DNA from: Shewanella marina JCM 15074
GTDB taxonomy: Bacteria > Pseudomonadota > Gammaproteobacteria > Enterobacterales > Shewanellaceae
Assembly: GCF_000614975.1 (NCBI RefSeq)
Contig: NZ_BALM01000003.1
Location: 124,001 to 188,000, forward strand
Direction of reading: 5' to 3'
DNA: 64,000 nt
Shown here: piece by piece, positions 46,803 through 57,153 of the stretch
Numbering within the stretch: position 1 is the stretch's first letter
How the letters are laid out: each line of letters opens with the position of its first letter
Notes under the pieces: generated by a model
Databases searched by the model: none
Told to the model about the DNA's origin: nothing
Seen by the model: the letters and a program-made list of their open reading frames with translations, nothing else
Position numbers and translations under genes: made by a program

Positions 46803-47621
46803 CTATTCGCCTAAAGTCACTTCATAAGAGCCAAATTTACGAATATTGATAACGCCATTATCAAAGATTAAGTATTGTCCCTTAATACCCTGTAAAACGC
46901 CTTCAACTACAGGATCTTTATCGAAGTTATGCGATTTTACCTTGGTTGGGAATTGCGTCACCGGGAAATCAATTGATTGAATTTCACTGTCTAAACGCTC
47001 AATTTTATAGTCACCATATTGCATCGCTAATTGATGCAAAACAGGTTCAATCTGTGGAATTAATTCTGCAGCCCGTTGCTTTAAATCGATATCTGCACCA
47101 TTGGCTTTTAGCATCGCTTGCCAATTGGTTTTATCAGCAATTAATTTGGCTAATTCAACTTCAATTAGACCTGATAGCTGACGGGTACTGACTTTGAAAA
47201 TAAGTAAACCTTGAGTCGCACCTTGATCTATCCAGCGGGTAGGGATTTGAGTGTGGCGAGTAATACCAACTTTGATTCCTGAGGTATTTGATAGGTAAAC
47301 ATAATGGTCGACAAAACAGTTGCTTAATCCCCATTGTGGTTCGCGGCAAGTTCCTTGTTCATAATGGCAAGTTTCTGGCTTCATTATACACATGTCGCAG
47401 CTGGCCAGCTTTTTCATGCACACAAAGCAGTGACCTTGTGAATAACTCTTTTTAGTTTTTTTGCCGCAGCTACAACAGTAAATATTACCGGTATGGGTCA
47501 GCTTTAGGTTTTGGCCTAGATAAGGGGTGAGTTCAACTAAGTTGTCACCAATAGGAAGTTGGTATTGGACTTGGTTGTTGGCGTCCAAATGGCCACGCAT
47601 TTTTTTTAATGTACCTTGCAT
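46803..47621 (-). CDS. DUF2797-family protein with zinc-type cysteine clusters
   Basis: A 272-residue protein. The N-terminal third carries an array of paired cysteines (YCCSCGKK, HCFVCMKK, SCDMCIMKPETC) suggestive of zinc knuckles. The middle region (HYVYLSNTSGIKVGITRHTQIPTRWIDQG) looks like a GIY-YIG-type nuclease fold, with Tyr, Gly and Arg at the expected places. It heads a three-gene operon with DUF1415. A nucleic-acid role is inferred from the motif, not established. Confidence 0.82.
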   Translation of the reverse strand: MQGTLKKMRGHLDANNQVQYQLPIGDNLVELTPYLGQNLKLTHTGNIYCCSCGKKTKKSYSQGHCFVCMKKLASCDMCIMKPETCHYEQGTCREPQWGLSNCFVDHYVYLSNTSGIKVGITRHTQIPTRWIDQGATQGLLIFKVSTRQLSGLIEVELAKLIADKTNWQAMLKANGADIDLKQRAAELIPQIEPVLHQLAMQYGDYKIERLDSEIQSIDFPVTQFPTKVKSHNFDKDPVVEGVLQGIKGQYLIFDNGVINIRKFGSYEVTLGE

Positions 47622-47712
47622 GATGACTTTAAGCTGGTGATTTTGTTTAAGTCTACCAGCTTAAATATCAAAATTACGAACGGTTTTATCGATTGTTATA
47701 GTATAAAGCTGA

Positions 47713-48204
47713 CTAGTCCAGATCGATTTGCACATCGTTACCTAGTTTATACAGGGCTTCAATGATGGTATCGGTCTGTACTTCAGCGCCAATATTGACA
47801 CAGATGTCCGCTTTAAATAGTGCGGTACCACTATGACTGGCTGATTCATAGGTGGTACTGAGTTTCTCTATATTATGACCTAAACTATTAATGACATTAG
47901 CGACATCTTTGACTAACCCTAAGCGATCATTGGCAACAAGGGTAAAACTAAAGGTTTGTTGTTTTTGAGTCGCGGCAACGGCTTGGTAAGTTAAACTAAT
48001 GCCTTCAATACATTCGATGTTTTCAAGTAATGTATCCCAGTTTGCTTTAGGCACTTCGAGCAAGATAATCGCAGCAAAAATACCATCCATATGGTGTAGT
48101 TCTGAGTTGAGCCAGTTACCATGATGATGGTTGATTGCATGCGCGATTTGTTCGACTAATCCTTTTCTGTCGGTGACTTGTAAAGTCAGCAAGTATCGTT
48201 GCAT
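47713..48204 (-). CDS. GcvR-like protein with two ACT domains
   Basis: Cytoplasmic protein of 163 residues. Two ACT domains can be seen: residues 1-75 start RYLLTLQVTDRKGLVEQIA, and residues 85-160 start FSFTLVANDRLGLVKDVANVI. This is the layout of GcvR, the glycine cleavage regulator partner. No gcv genes are nearby. It is divergent from the pst operon and shares the intergenic region that carries the PHO-box-like element. The ligand is not predictable. Confidence 0.8.
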   Translation of the reverse strand: MQRYLLTLQVTDRKGLVEQIAHAINHHHGNWLNSELHHMDGIFAAIILLEVPKANWDTLLENIECIEGISLTYQAVAATQKQQTFSFTLVANDRLGLVKDVANVINSLGHNIEKLSTTYESASHSGTALFKADICVNIGAEVQTDTIIEALYKLGNDVQIDLD

Positions 48205-48230
48205 CGATAGACTCCTTATCTTTGTGCTGT

Positions 48231-48264
48231 GTGTAACATTAATGTCATGTTTACGTCATATAAT
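48231..48264 (+). promoter_or_regulatory. PHO-box-like repeats and promoter of the pst operon
   Basis: Three 7-mers at an 11-base spacing (GTGTAAC at 48231, ATGTCAT at 48242, ACGTCAT at 48253) fit the CTGTCAT-N4-CTGTCAT design of PhoB sites. A TATAAT -10 lies at 48259-48264, 10 bases after the second repeat, the usual PhoB geometry. Confidence 0.7.
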
Positions 48265-48417
48265 AGCGCGTAATCATAATTATGGGTCCAATATAGGCTA
48301 AGGGTATCAGCTCTTATTGATACTGAAATTCTGCAAACGACTTAAGTATACATATACTAGCCCAGTTTTTGAGCACCCTTATCTAATAATTTTTTGTTCA
48401 ACTATTCGAGGCTGTCA

Positions 48418-50673
48418 ATGGAACATCAAGCTGATCATTTGCATCGACAGCTGCCACCATTTTTAGTGGCAAAAAGTAATCGTCGGCGGATGATCGAAAA
48501 GTTAACCCAAGTCGGTGTGACGCTGGGTGGCGTGCTGGTGTTTGTCGCTTTATTGATGATTTTTCTCTATTTACTCTATGTGGTAAAGCCTATTTTTGAT
48601 GATGCAAGCGTAAAACCTATTACTGAAATAAGTTTGCAAGCGTCTGCAGAGGCGCCATTAATGCTAGGTTTTGATGAGCAGAATCAGATTGTTTATCGGG
48701 TCAGTACTACAGGCGCCGTTTCATTTTATGATGTGGTGAGTCACCATTTAATCAGTGATATTCAAATTCCACTCGCAACGGGCGTTAAAGTCGTTTCAAG
48801 TAGCCTCGCCAGTGCCAGTGAGCAACTGTATGCTTTGGGGCTGAGTAATGGCGAGGTGTTAATTGCGGCGATTAAATTTTCGGTAAGTTATCCCAATAAC
48901 CAACGCCAAATCACGCCTGTTGTTGATTTTCCATTAGCTGCGAAGAAGTTAGTATTAGCCCATGATGTAGCAGATCTTTCAGGTTTAGTTTTTGGTTATA
49001 ACCCACAGCAAGTGTCACTGGTTTATCAACTCGGCAATGACCAATGGCAATTAACTCGTTTTAACCGTGAGGCGAATATCACCACGGATACGGCTGCATG
49101 GACACGTGTACAAACACCTATTGCTCATGCGCCTAAGTTTGTGACGCAGCAGCTTATGACACCCGATCAAAGACAACTGTTGCTGCAAAGTGGTGATAAC
49201 CTGTTTGTTTATGATATTCAACATGTTAATGCGATTAGATTACTTCAAGTTATTGATATAAAACGCGATGAAGATAAAGTATCAATGGTATCTTTATTAG
49301 CTGGTGCCAGTTCAGTATTGGTGACTTATCAGTCAGGAGAGGTAAGGCAGTATTTTCAAGTGAGTAGTGAACATGGCCGTATGTACCAGTTTATCCGTCA
49401 TTTTGATAATACCGCTCATGTAGCCACGCTTGCCACTGAGTTTTATCGTAAAACCTTTGCAACCATTAGCCCGCAAGGATTGTTGGGGCTTTGGTATACC
49501 ACCAGTAACAGTCAGTTATTAAATCAACAATTAGCGTTGACTCATCCACAGGCGATGGCGTTTAGTCCTCGTTCTAATGCGTTAGTGATTGAAGCAAATA
49601 ACAAATTACATCTTTATCAGGTCGAAAACTCACATCCAGAAGTGTCTTGGAGTGCGCTATGGCAGAAGGTTTGGTATGAAAGCTATCCTGAACCTCAATA
49701 TGTGTGGCAGTCGACGTCTGCAACGGAAGATTTTGAAGCTAAGTTAAGTTTAACACCGCTAGTGTTTGGTACCATGAAAGCTGCGTTATATGCCATGTTA
49801 TTTGCTACTCCGTTAGCAATAGCGGGTGCAATTTATACCGCTTACTTTATGTCGGCAAAATTACGCAATGTGGTTAAGCCAACCATTGAGATTATGGAAG
49901 CGTTGCCCACGGTTATTTTGGGATTTTTGGCAGGACTATGGTTAGCGCCGTTAGTTGAGGATAATCTGCCTGCTATTTTACTGTTACTGGTGTTGCTACC
50001 TGTTTCAATTCTCTGTTTCGCCTTTGCTTGGTTTAAGTTGCCATTAGCTGTAAAGCAAAAGGTGCCTGAATTAATGCAAGAGCTAATGTTAATACCGTTA
50101 GTGTTATTGGTGGGATGGCTCTCTTTTAAGGTCAGCCCATTAATTGAAACGTGGCTATTTGATGGCGATACACGTCAATTTATAACTCATGAACTGGGTT
50201 TTTCGTTTAATCAGCGCAATGCGCTTATTGTTGGTATCGCGATGGGTTTTGCGGTGATTCCAACTATTTTTTCGATTGCTGAGGACGCGATTTACTCGGT
50301 GCCCCGTCATTTATCTAATGGCTCATTAGCCTTGGGGGCAACGCAATGGCAAACCTTGACGCGAGTGGTATTGCTTACCGCCAGCCCGGGTATTTTTTCT
50401 GCAGTGATGATGGGCTTGGGCCGTGCCGTAGGTGAAACCATGATTGTGCTAATGGCAACAGGTAATACTGGCATTATGAAATGGAGCGCGTTTGAAGGAA
50501 TGCGTACCTTAGCAGCTAATATTGCGGTTGAGATGCCAGAGTCTGCGATTGCCAGTTCTCATTATCGAGTGTTATTTTTAGCGGCATTTGTATTGTTTAT
50601 TTTTACCTTTGTCTTTAATACGGTTGCAGAAGTCGTTAGACAGCGACTACGCGAACGCTATAGCGCTTTGTAA
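48418..50673 (+). CDS. pstC: phosphate ABC transporter permease PstC with large extra domain
   Basis: Membrane permease of 751 residues, more than twice the classical PstC. One helix (residues about 30-60) is followed by roughly 380 residues of beta-rich, repeat-like sequence, probably periplasmic. The standard permease half begins near residue 450, with PLAIAGAIYTAYFMS, the EALPTVILGFLAG segment and the EAA-type coupling loop SNGSLALGATQWQTLTRVVL. This long type is known in Shewanella and Vibrio relatives. ATG 48418 is preferred over a TTG at 48394 because GAGG lies before it. First gene of the operon behind a PHO-box-like promoter. Confidence 0.9.
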   Translation: MEHQADHLHRQLPPFLVAKSNRRRMIEKLTQVGVTLGGVLVFVALLMIFLYLLYVVKPIFDDASVKPITEISLQASAEAPLMLGFDEQNQIVYRVSTTGAVSFYDVVSHHLISDIQIPLATGVKVVSSSLASASEQLYALGLSNGEVLIAAIKFSVSYPNNQRQITPVVDFPLAAKKLVLAHDVADLSGLVFGYNPQQVSLVYQLGNDQWQLTRFNREANITTDTAAWTRVQTPIAHAPKFVTQQLMTPDQRQLLLQSGDNLFVYDIQHVNAIRLLQVIDIKRDEDKVSMVSLLAGASSVLVTYQSGEVRQYFQVSSEHGRMYQFIRHFDNTAHVATLATEFYRKTFATISPQGLLGLWYTTSNSQLLNQQLALTHPQAMAFSPRSNALVIEANNKLHLYQVENSHPEVSWSALWQKVWYESYPEPQYVWQSTSATEDFEAKLSLTPLVFGTMKAALYAMLFATPLAIAGAIYTAYFMSAKLRNVVKPTIEIMEALPTVILGFLAGLWLAPLVEDNLPAILLLLVLLPVSILCFAFAWFKLPLAVKQKVPELMQELMLIPLVLLVGWLSFKVSPLIETWLFDGDTRQFITHELGFSFNQRNALIVGIAMGFAVIPTIFSIAEDAIYSVPRHLSNGSLALGATQWQTLTRVVLLTASPGIFSAVMMGLGRAVGETMIVLMATGNTGIMKWSAFEGMRTLAANIAVEMPESAIASSHYRVLFLAAFVLFIFTFVFNTVAEVVRQRLRERYSAL

Positions 50674-50733
50674 GTAGGCATTGCATGAATTATTTCCATT
50701 ATCATCGACCGCTAATGCAAGGAACTTATCAGT

Positions 50734-52394
50734 ATGGGTAAGTGGTTTAAGTCAGGTTCACCGTGGATCTGGATGACAAGCGGTGCGGTCAGTATCAGTC
50801 TTATTGCAGTGATTGGCTTATTGTTGTTAATTGCTTCGCGCGGCCTAAGCTATTTTTGGCCTGCCACTATTTATCAATGGAATATGGTTGATGATAATGG
50901 CAAACCCTATCAATTGATTGGCGAGATATATGATCAAGAAGCAGTGCCTGTTGAGCGTTTATTGCAAGCAGGAGTCCCTTTGCCAGCAGGGACTAAAGGA
51001 TGGTGACTCGCTACTTGGTTAAAACGGGAAATCGCGAGCTAGTGGGACTCGACTTTAGGTGGATTTTAGCTACTAACATTCGTTCTCGGATAGAGCCTAA
51101 AGATATTGCCATTATTGAGCGCAGTAAAAATGGCTTCTTTTATGGATTCCCCGTTGCTGTGGTTGAAAATGGTCAGCGTTTGCCAACAACAGATAAACAG
51201 CAATTGGCACAACAATTAGCGGCCAATATTAGCCGCGTATCAACATTAGTCGATGAAGCTAAATCGTTGCAAAAACATGATATTGGTAATATTAATTATC
51301 AATTAGAGCAACTACGACTTGATGAACGAGCAGATAAGTTAAATGGCAGCTTAACTTCTGCTAAACAACACGCATATCTAGCGCAAACAGAAGCCTTGCA
51401 GCAAAGCTATAAAATATTAGAACAGGCATTGTTTGAGTTACGAGCCCAAGCCAGTCGTGACAGTATTGTGATGCTTGATATGAGTGGCAAAGAAGTGTCG
51501 CTTAAACTTAATACGGTATTGGATTTAACCTATCCCAATCAGCTCAACTGGTTGCAAAAATTAGCGCAGTGGGGCAGTGGCTTAGCTAAATTTGTGGTTG
51601 ATGATCCCCGTGAAGCAAACACCGAAGGCGGCGTATTCCCTGCAATTTTCGGCACCGTATTTATGGTGATGCTAATGGCGGTAATTGTGATGCCTTTTGG
51701 TGTAGTGGCAGCGATTTATTTACATGAATATGCCAGCAAAGGGCCGATTACTAAGATTATTCGGATTGCAGTAATTAACTTAGCGGGTGTACCGTCAATT
51801 GTTTATGGCGTATTTGGCTTAGGCTTTTTTGTCTATATGGTGGGTGGCTCAATCGATAATTTATTCTACCCAGAAGCACTACCAACCCCGACCTTTGGCT
51901 CTCCTGGAGTACTTTGGTCAGCATTAACCTTGGCCATTTTAACCTTACCTGTGGTTATCGTTTCGACTGAAGAGGGCTTAAGCCGAATTCCAAGTTCGAT
52001 TCGTCAAGGCAGTTTAGCGTTAGGGGCAACCAAGGCTGAAACGTTATGGCGTATAGTGTTACCGATGGCAAGTCCGGCAATAATGACTGGTTTAATTTTG
52101 GCAGTGGCTCGCGCAGCTGGCGAAGTTGCACCATTGATGCTGGTGGGCGTGGTTAAATTAGCGCCAACATTGCCTGTGGATCTTAATTTTCCATTTGTGC
52201 ATTTAGAACGTAAATTTATGCACTTAGGCTTCCATATTTATGATGTGGGCTTTCAGAGTCCCAATGTTGAAGCGGCAAGACCTTTAGTTTATGCCACTTC
52301 ATTTTTATTGGTCACAGTAATTGTGGCACTTAATTTAACGGCAATCGGTATTCGTAATCACTTACGTGAGAAATACCGAGCATTAGAATCTTAA
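50734..52394 (+). CDS. pstA: phosphate ABC transporter permease PstA (frameshift near 50999)
   Basis: Second permease, about 553 residues when restored, again longer than the classical PstA (about 300). The N-terminal helix (residues 12-40) and an extra domain with a coiled-coil-like stretch precede the permease core: AIFGTVFMVMLMAVIVMPFG, INLAGVPSIVYGVFGLGFF and the coupling loop RQGSLALGATKAETLWRIVLP. The frame breaks after PAGTKG: one G missing in AAAGGATGG restores TKGMVTRYLVKT. AAGGAA precedes the ATG. Probably a sequence error because the rest of the operon is intact. Confidence 0.9.
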
Positions 52395-52419
52395 TTGATC
52401 TAGCTGACAGGATATAACG

Positions 52420-53238
52420 ATGATCGCAATTGATCCCAGTGTCATTGGTGCTAAAAATACTGATTTAGCTGATTTGACGACGCAACAAACAGCATTGGAG
52501 ATCCGCCACCTTAATTTGCATTATGGTGATAAACAAACCTTGTTTGATGTGTCGATGAAAATCCCTAAAAATCAAGTGACGGCATTTATTGGCCCCAGTG
52601 GTTGTGGTAAGTCGACTTTATTGCGTTGCATTAACCGTATGAATGATTTGGTGGATGACTGTAACATTGACGGTGAAGTGTTACTGCATGGGCATAATAT
52701 TTATCAAAAACAAGTTGATGTTGCTGCGCTGAGACGCACGGTTGGGATGGTATTTCAGCGGCCTAATCCATTTCCTAAATCTATTTATGAGAATGTGGTT
52801 TATGGCCTGCGCCTGCAAGGGATAAATAATCGCCGAGAGTTAAATGATGCCGCAGAGCGTTCATTACGAGAAGCCGCCTTGTGGAATGAGGTGAAAGATA
52901 GATTGCACGACAGTGCTTTAGGATTATCAGGTGGTCAGCAGCAACGTCTAGTGATTGCCAGAGCAATAGCGATTGAACCTGAAGTTTTATTGCTTGATGA
53001 ACCCACGTCAGCACTTGATCCTATCTCTACATTGATTATTGAAGAGCTAATTACCGAATTAAAACAGCATTTTACTGTGGTGATTGTGACCCATAATATG
53101 CAACAAGCTGCACGAGTATCAGATCAAACTGCATTTATGTATATGGGGCAGTTAATTGAATATGCTGATACCGATACCCTATTTACTATGCCAGCAAAAC
53201 GTCAAACAGAAGATTATATTACAGGCCGATATGGCTAA
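52420..53238 (+). CDS. pstB: phosphate ABC transporter ATP-binding protein
   Basis: ATPase of 272 residues energising phosphate import through PstC/PstA. Walker A is GPSGCGKST, the Q-loop is in [10 protein letters not shown], the signature is LSGGQQQRL and Walker B is [12 protein letters not shown], with the switch His in [15 protein letters not shown]. The PNPFP motif is typical of PstB. About 20 N-terminal residues precede the domain. AGGAT precedes the ATG. No periplasmic phosphate-binding protein gene (pstS) is in the window, so it must be encoded elsewhere. Confidence 0.97.
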   Translation: MIAIDPSVIGAKNTDLADLTTQQTALEIRHLNLHYGDKQTLFDVSMKIPKNQVTAFIGPSGCGKSTLLRCINRMNDLVDDCNIDGEVLLHGHNIYQKQVDVAALRRTVGMVFQRPNPFPKSIYENVVYGLRLQGINNRRELNDAAERSLREAALWNEVKDRLHDSALGLSGGQQQRLVIARAIAIEPEVLLLDEPTSALDPISTLIIEELITELKQHFTVVIVTHNMQQAARVSDQTAFMYMGQLIEYADTDTLFTMPAKRQTEDYITGRYG

Positions 53239-53263
53239 TTTGACGTGGTAAGGACCGATAAAG

Positions 53264-53962
53264 ATGAACCACAATAGACACATTTCAGGCCAGTTTAATG
53301 CTGAGTTAGAAGATATTCGCCATCGCGTGATGCATATGGGCGGATTAGTTGAACGCCAACTTGAATTAGCACTGGATGCGCTAGGCTCGTTAGATACTGA
53401 AATTGCTCAGCAAGTGATTGATGGTGATCGCAGTGTCAATATGCTCGAAGTTTCGATTGATGAAGAGTGCACCCGCATTATTGCAAAACGTCAGCCAGCG
53501 GCCAGTGATCTGCGTTTAATTTTGGCTATCTCTAAAATCGTGTCAGATTTAGAACGCATTGGTGATGCCTGTGTGCGCATTGCGAAGTCTGCACTTGATA
53601 AGAAATTAAATAATCAGCAGCCATTATTAGTCAGCATTGAAACCTTAGGTCGCCAAGCAACCAAAACCTTACATGCAACCTTAGATGCCTTAGCGCGTAT
53701 GGATGCTGAATCGGCATTAATGCTGCATAAATCCGATGCTAAATTAGATAAAGAATATGAAGGTATTATCAGACAATTGATGACCTATATGATGGAAGAT
53801 CCACGTTCAATTCCAGCGGTGCTCGATGTGATTTGGGCGGCGCGAGCGGTGGAGCGAGTGGGTGATCATTGCAAGAATATTTGCGAATACATTATCTACT
53901 TTGTGAAAGGTAAAGATGTGCGCCATCGCTCTTATGAAGATATGGAACGTGGTTTACAATAA
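53264..53962 (+). CDS. phoU: phosphate uptake regulator PhoU
   Basis: Cytoplasmic regulator of 232 residues linking the Pst transporter to the PhoR/PhoB system. Two three-helix repeats are visible, each with the E/DxxxD metal motifs: SDLRLILAISKIVSDLERIGD in the first (shortened here: LERIGDACVR) and AARAVERVGDHCKNICEYI in the second. AAGGAC precedes the ATG. It closes the pst operon before a bidirectional terminator. Confidence 0.96.
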   Translation: MNHNRHISGQFNAELEDIRHRVMHMGGLVERQLELALDALGSLDTEIAQQVIDGDRSVNMLEVSIDEECTRIIAKRQPAASDLRLILAISKIVSDLERIGDACVRIAKSALDKKLNNQQPLLVSIETLGRQATKTLHATLDALARMDAESALMLHKSDAKLDKEYEGIIRQLMTYMMEDPRSIPAVLDVIWAARAVERVGDHCKNICEYIIYFVKGKDVRHRSYEDMERGLQ

Positions 53963-53971
53963 TCATCAACA

Positions 53972-53997
53972 AAAAAGCCGCATAATGCGGCTTTTTG
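53972..53997. terminator. bidirectional terminator of the pst operon
   Basis: 11-bp stem AAAAAGCCGCA / TGCGGCTTTTT with a 3-base loop; serves phoU and the convergent purine permease gene. Confidence 0.92.
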
Positions 53998-54014
53998 TTG
54001 GATGTGAATTGGTA

Positions 54015-55448
54015 TTATTTAAGCTCTGATGTTTCCGCATTAAGCGTCGCTTTTTCGGCTGCGTACTCATCAATAATGGCTGATTCGTCAGGCAAAATAA
54101 TATTCAGTAGAATTGCCGTTAAACCGCCCGCTGCCATACCTGATGATAAGATGCTCTTAATAATATCAGGCATAAATTGCAAAATTTCAGGTTTTTGCGC
54201 AATACCAAGTCCCATCGAGAAAGATAACGCCATAATTAAAATTGCGCGTCTATCGAGTTTACAGCGAGAGATAATACGAATACCTGATGCGGCAATGGTA
54301 CCGAACATCACCAGTGTGGCACCGCCCAATACAGGTTCCGGTATTAATTGCACTAATCCTGCCACTTGCGGAAATAAGCCCAATAACACCAACATACCCG
54401 CCACAAAATAACCAATGTAACGGCTCGCGACGCCCGTCAGTTGAATAATGCCATTGTTTTGGCTAAAGGTAGAATTAGGGAAGCTGTTAAATAGTGCCGC
54501 GAGTCCTGAGTTAATGCCGTCAGCTAATACGCCACCTTTAATGCGTTTCATATAAACTGGGCCAGCAACAGGTTGTTCTGAGGTTTCAGAGGTCGCAGTA
54601 ATATCACCAATGGCTTCTAGTGAAGTAATAGCAAATACGATAATCAGTGGGATAAGCAATCCCCAATCAAAACCAATGCCGTATTGCATTGGCATTGGCA
54701 GTGCAATTAATGGTACTGATTCATCCGTTGCCGCTGGTGTAGGTAATAAGCCCATAAAGGCGGCCAGTAATGTGCCCGCAGCCATCGCGATAACGATTGA
54801 TGATACTCGTAAATAGGGATTTTTAACTCGGTTAAGCAGCACGATTAACCCTAAGACTGTACCTGCTAAAGCCAAATTATCTAAGCTACCAAAACTGCCA
54901 TCTTTAATGGCGCTATAACCACCACCAATCGAAGTTAAACCGATTTGGATTAAGGTTAAGCCAATTAACGTCACCACAATACCTGATACGAGTGGGGTAA
55001 TGATCTTTTTCACATACGGCAAGATACGTGAAATAAACACTTCAGTGAGCGCGGCCACTAAAATGGTACCAAAGATGGCTGACATCATAGTGGGTACATC
55101 GGCGCCGCCGGCTTTTAATGCTAAACCTGCGCCGATAATCGGGCCAACAAAGTTAAAACTAGTGCCTTGAATCGACAGTAAGCCTGAGCCAACTGGGCCA
55201 AAGGTTTTAATTTGAATAAATGAGGCAATACCTGAACACAATAGTGACATGCTGACAATGGTATTGGTTTCTTGGGCCGAGAGTCCGAGTGCATGACAGA
55301 TAATTAAAGAGGGCGTGATAACGGCAATAAACATAGCAAGTAGATGTTGGCTAGCGGCAAATAGAGTTTGCGGCAGCGGCGGCTTATCATCTAGGCGATA
55401 GATAAGATCAGAATTACGGGCTTGCGCCTTATTGCTATAACCAGTCAT
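54015..55448 (-). CDS. xanthine/uracil permease (NCS2 family)
   Basis: Proton-coupled nucleobase transporter of 477 residues with about 12-14 membrane segments. The NCS2 signature [15 protein letters not shown] near residue 340 is of the xanthine type, and the conserved His region is [30 protein letters not shown] and the Glu segment [13 protein letters not shown] are also family hallmarks. ATG 55448 has AAAGGAAA upstream; a longer frame to 55571 lacks support. Uric acid or xanthine are the likely substrates; uracil is less likely. Confidence 0.9.
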   Translation of the reverse strand: MTGYSNKAQARNSDLIYRLDDKPPLPQTLFAASQHLLAMFIAVITPSLIICHALGLSAQETNTIVSMSLLCSGIASFIQIKTFGPVGSGLLSIQGTSFNFVGPIIGAGLALKAGGADVPTMMSAIFGTILVAALTEVFISRILPYVKKIITPLVSGIVVTLIGLTLIQIGLTSIGGGYSAIKDGSFGSLDNLALAGTVLGLIVLLNRVKNPYLRVSSIVIAMAAGTLLAAFMGLLPTPAATDESVPLIALPMPMQYGIGFDWGLLIPLIIVFAITSLEAIGDITATSETSEQPVAGPVYMKRIKGGVLADGINSGLAALFNSFPNSTFSQNNGIIQLTGVASRYIGYFVAGMLVLLGLFPQVAGLVQLIPEPVLGGATLVMFGTIAASGIRIISRCKLDRRAILIMALSFSMGLGIAQKPEILQFMPDIIKSILSSGMAAGGLTAILLNIILPDESAIIDEYAAEKATLNAETSELK

Positions 55449-55814
55449 GGCCAATTTCCTTTGAATAATCGTATTGCATGCTCCGCTGAATGGGGAACAT
55501 GACTTGTATATCGTGCTGATATAGAGAGGGTAATTGGGCGGGCATTGTAGTGGGCTTGAGTTAAATAGCAATTGTTGGATTTGTGTTAATTGTTTTTGGT
55601 TACATAATGTAATTTATAAAACGCTAGCAATCTTGATTATGCGAGTGATAAATGCTGAAGATAACTCATACCTTAGCGTTACAGTAGTTATGACGACTGA
55701 GTTTGTTTTAATTATACAATTCAATTTATTGAAACTTATCTAGTTACGGTTTTATCTCTGACATTAGATGCGTTATTGTTATTAATGTAAGCCAATTGTG
55801 AGGAATAGTTGCCT
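55449..55814. other. intergenic region between purine permease and membrane protein genes
   Basis: About 365 AT-rich bases between divergent genes. I see no gene, hairpin or recognisable operator. Confidence 0.5.
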
Positions 55815-56498
55815 ATGCCCGAAATCAGTTATAAACAATATACATTAGCAGAGTTATTTGAAGCTAAAGCGGGGATAGACGCACAGACATATCCAGAAAA
55901 TTATCAACTGCTTATAACTGAAATCGATTTACGGCAACAACAATCAACTGAAGACGTTTCACCTACTTGTTCTGAGTATCAATTGACCACAATCAGCCGC
56001 CGTATACTTATTTTATTAACGTTAGGTGGGAGTTTTGCAGGGCTCACTATCTCGGTAGGGCAGTTATGGCATATCTCGGGGTTACTGAGTTTGATCCTGT
56101 TGTTGATGTTTATTGGTTTATACGGTTATGGCTGTTATATCGCTCTTAAATTGTCGGAGCAGGTGACGTTTTATAATTTAAGAGAATTGGCTTACTTTTG
56201 GGGACTACAAATCCCCATCGTAATGTCACCAGTGGTGGGTTATCAATTTGCGAGCGGCATTTTTGCCAATATTTGGTATCAAGTGGGTGATGGCTTTAAC
56301 TGGTATGTTTCAATTGGCAGTGCATTTAAATACAGCGTATTACAGTTTTCTGAAAGCTGGGTTATCGGTGTCAATTTTGCCGCCATTATTATCACCAGTT
56401 ATATAAGTTGGCAAATCTATATTAACCAACAGCGATTACAACAAGTTAATGATGAAACGAATAATAAAACCATGGACAAGGATCAGTTATGCGATTAA
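55815..56498 (+). CDS. multi-helix membrane protein of unknown function
   Basis: Protein of 227 residues. A soluble N-terminus of about 60 residues (helical, with a Gln/Glu-rich patch) precedes four predicted membrane helices between residues 65 and 210, and a short polar tail follows. ATG 55815 is chosen because GAGGAA lies upstream; a TTG two codons earlier is possible. Its end overlaps the next gene by 10 bases, so both are co-translated. I do not recognise the family. Confidence 0.7.
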   Translation: MPEISYKQYTLAELFEAKAGIDAQTYPENYQLLITEIDLRQQQSTEDVSPTCSEYQLTTISRRILILLTLGGSFAGLTISVGQLWHISGLLSLILLLMFIGLYGYGCYIALKLSEQVTFYNLRELAYFWGLQIPIVMSPVVGYQFASGIFANIWYQVGDGFNWYVSIGSAFKYSVLQFSESWVIGVNFAAIIITSYISWQIYINQQRLQQVNDETNNKTMDKDQLCD

Positions 56499-56872
56499 TA
56501 AAAGTAGCAGCATCATTGCAACGACTTTTTGATGATTATCAGCAAGCATTTTTATCATTGTCAGCTGATGCAATATGCAATTGTTATCAATTACCTTGTG
56601 TGATTACTGACGCCGATGGCCGTAACGAGTTTATTGAATATGAAGCATTACTCACTAAGTTCAATCAAAATTGCGGCAAGTTAGCGCAAATGGAGTTGCA
56701 ATCAGTATCATTTAGGTTTGTCAGTATTGCCCCAATTAATGAACAGCAATTTCAAGTTAAATTAGTTTGGCAATTGGTGTTAGCGGATAAGCAATTGGAT
56801 GTCATGTTTGATTATCTGTGTTTGCAAGATGACCAAGAGTGGCGAATTAACACCGCGTCTGTTTGTGGTTAG
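56489..56872 (+). CDS. hypothetical small protein, possibly NTF2-like
   Basis: Soluble protein of 127 residues. An N-terminal helix (LQRLFDDYQQAFLSLSADAI), the segment YQLPCVITDADG and alternating hydrophobic strands (FRFVSIAP, FQVKLVWQLVLA, MFDYLCLQDD) fit an NTF2/SnoaL-like cone fold, but this is a guess. It overlaps the upstream membrane-protein gene by 10 bases, suggesting a functional pair. Confidence 0.65.
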   Translation: MRLIKVAASLQRLFDDYQQAFLSLSADAICNCYQLPCVITDADGRNEFIEYEALLTKFNQNCGKLAQMELQSVSFRFVSIAPINEQQFQVKLVWQLVLADKQLDVMFDYLCLQDDQEWRINTASVCG

Positions 56873-57153
56873 TTTTGGTAGCCGCAAAATTTAAAATATT
56901 TCATTGCCAATTTAATCGGGCTGGCTAGGCTTACTTTTGTATCTTTATGCTTGCACAGACCAAATTAAGATGAGTTAAATTATTTTTTGGATATGCGCGG
57001 TTATCTTTTCAATTTAAATGGCGCTAAGCTTCGATTTAGCCCTTTAAATGCATAAAATGACATATTTTAACTTGTTGATTTATAAGGTTTTTAATTTCTT
57101 TGGATATTGTCGTAACAGTGATACTCTGCCGCCATTAACTGAGGAGATAACTT

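Noticed and set aside
55815-56872. The two unknown genes as a toxin-antitoxin or immunity pair.
   Set aside because: Overlap alone supports co-translation; neither protein shows a toxin fold or family motif.
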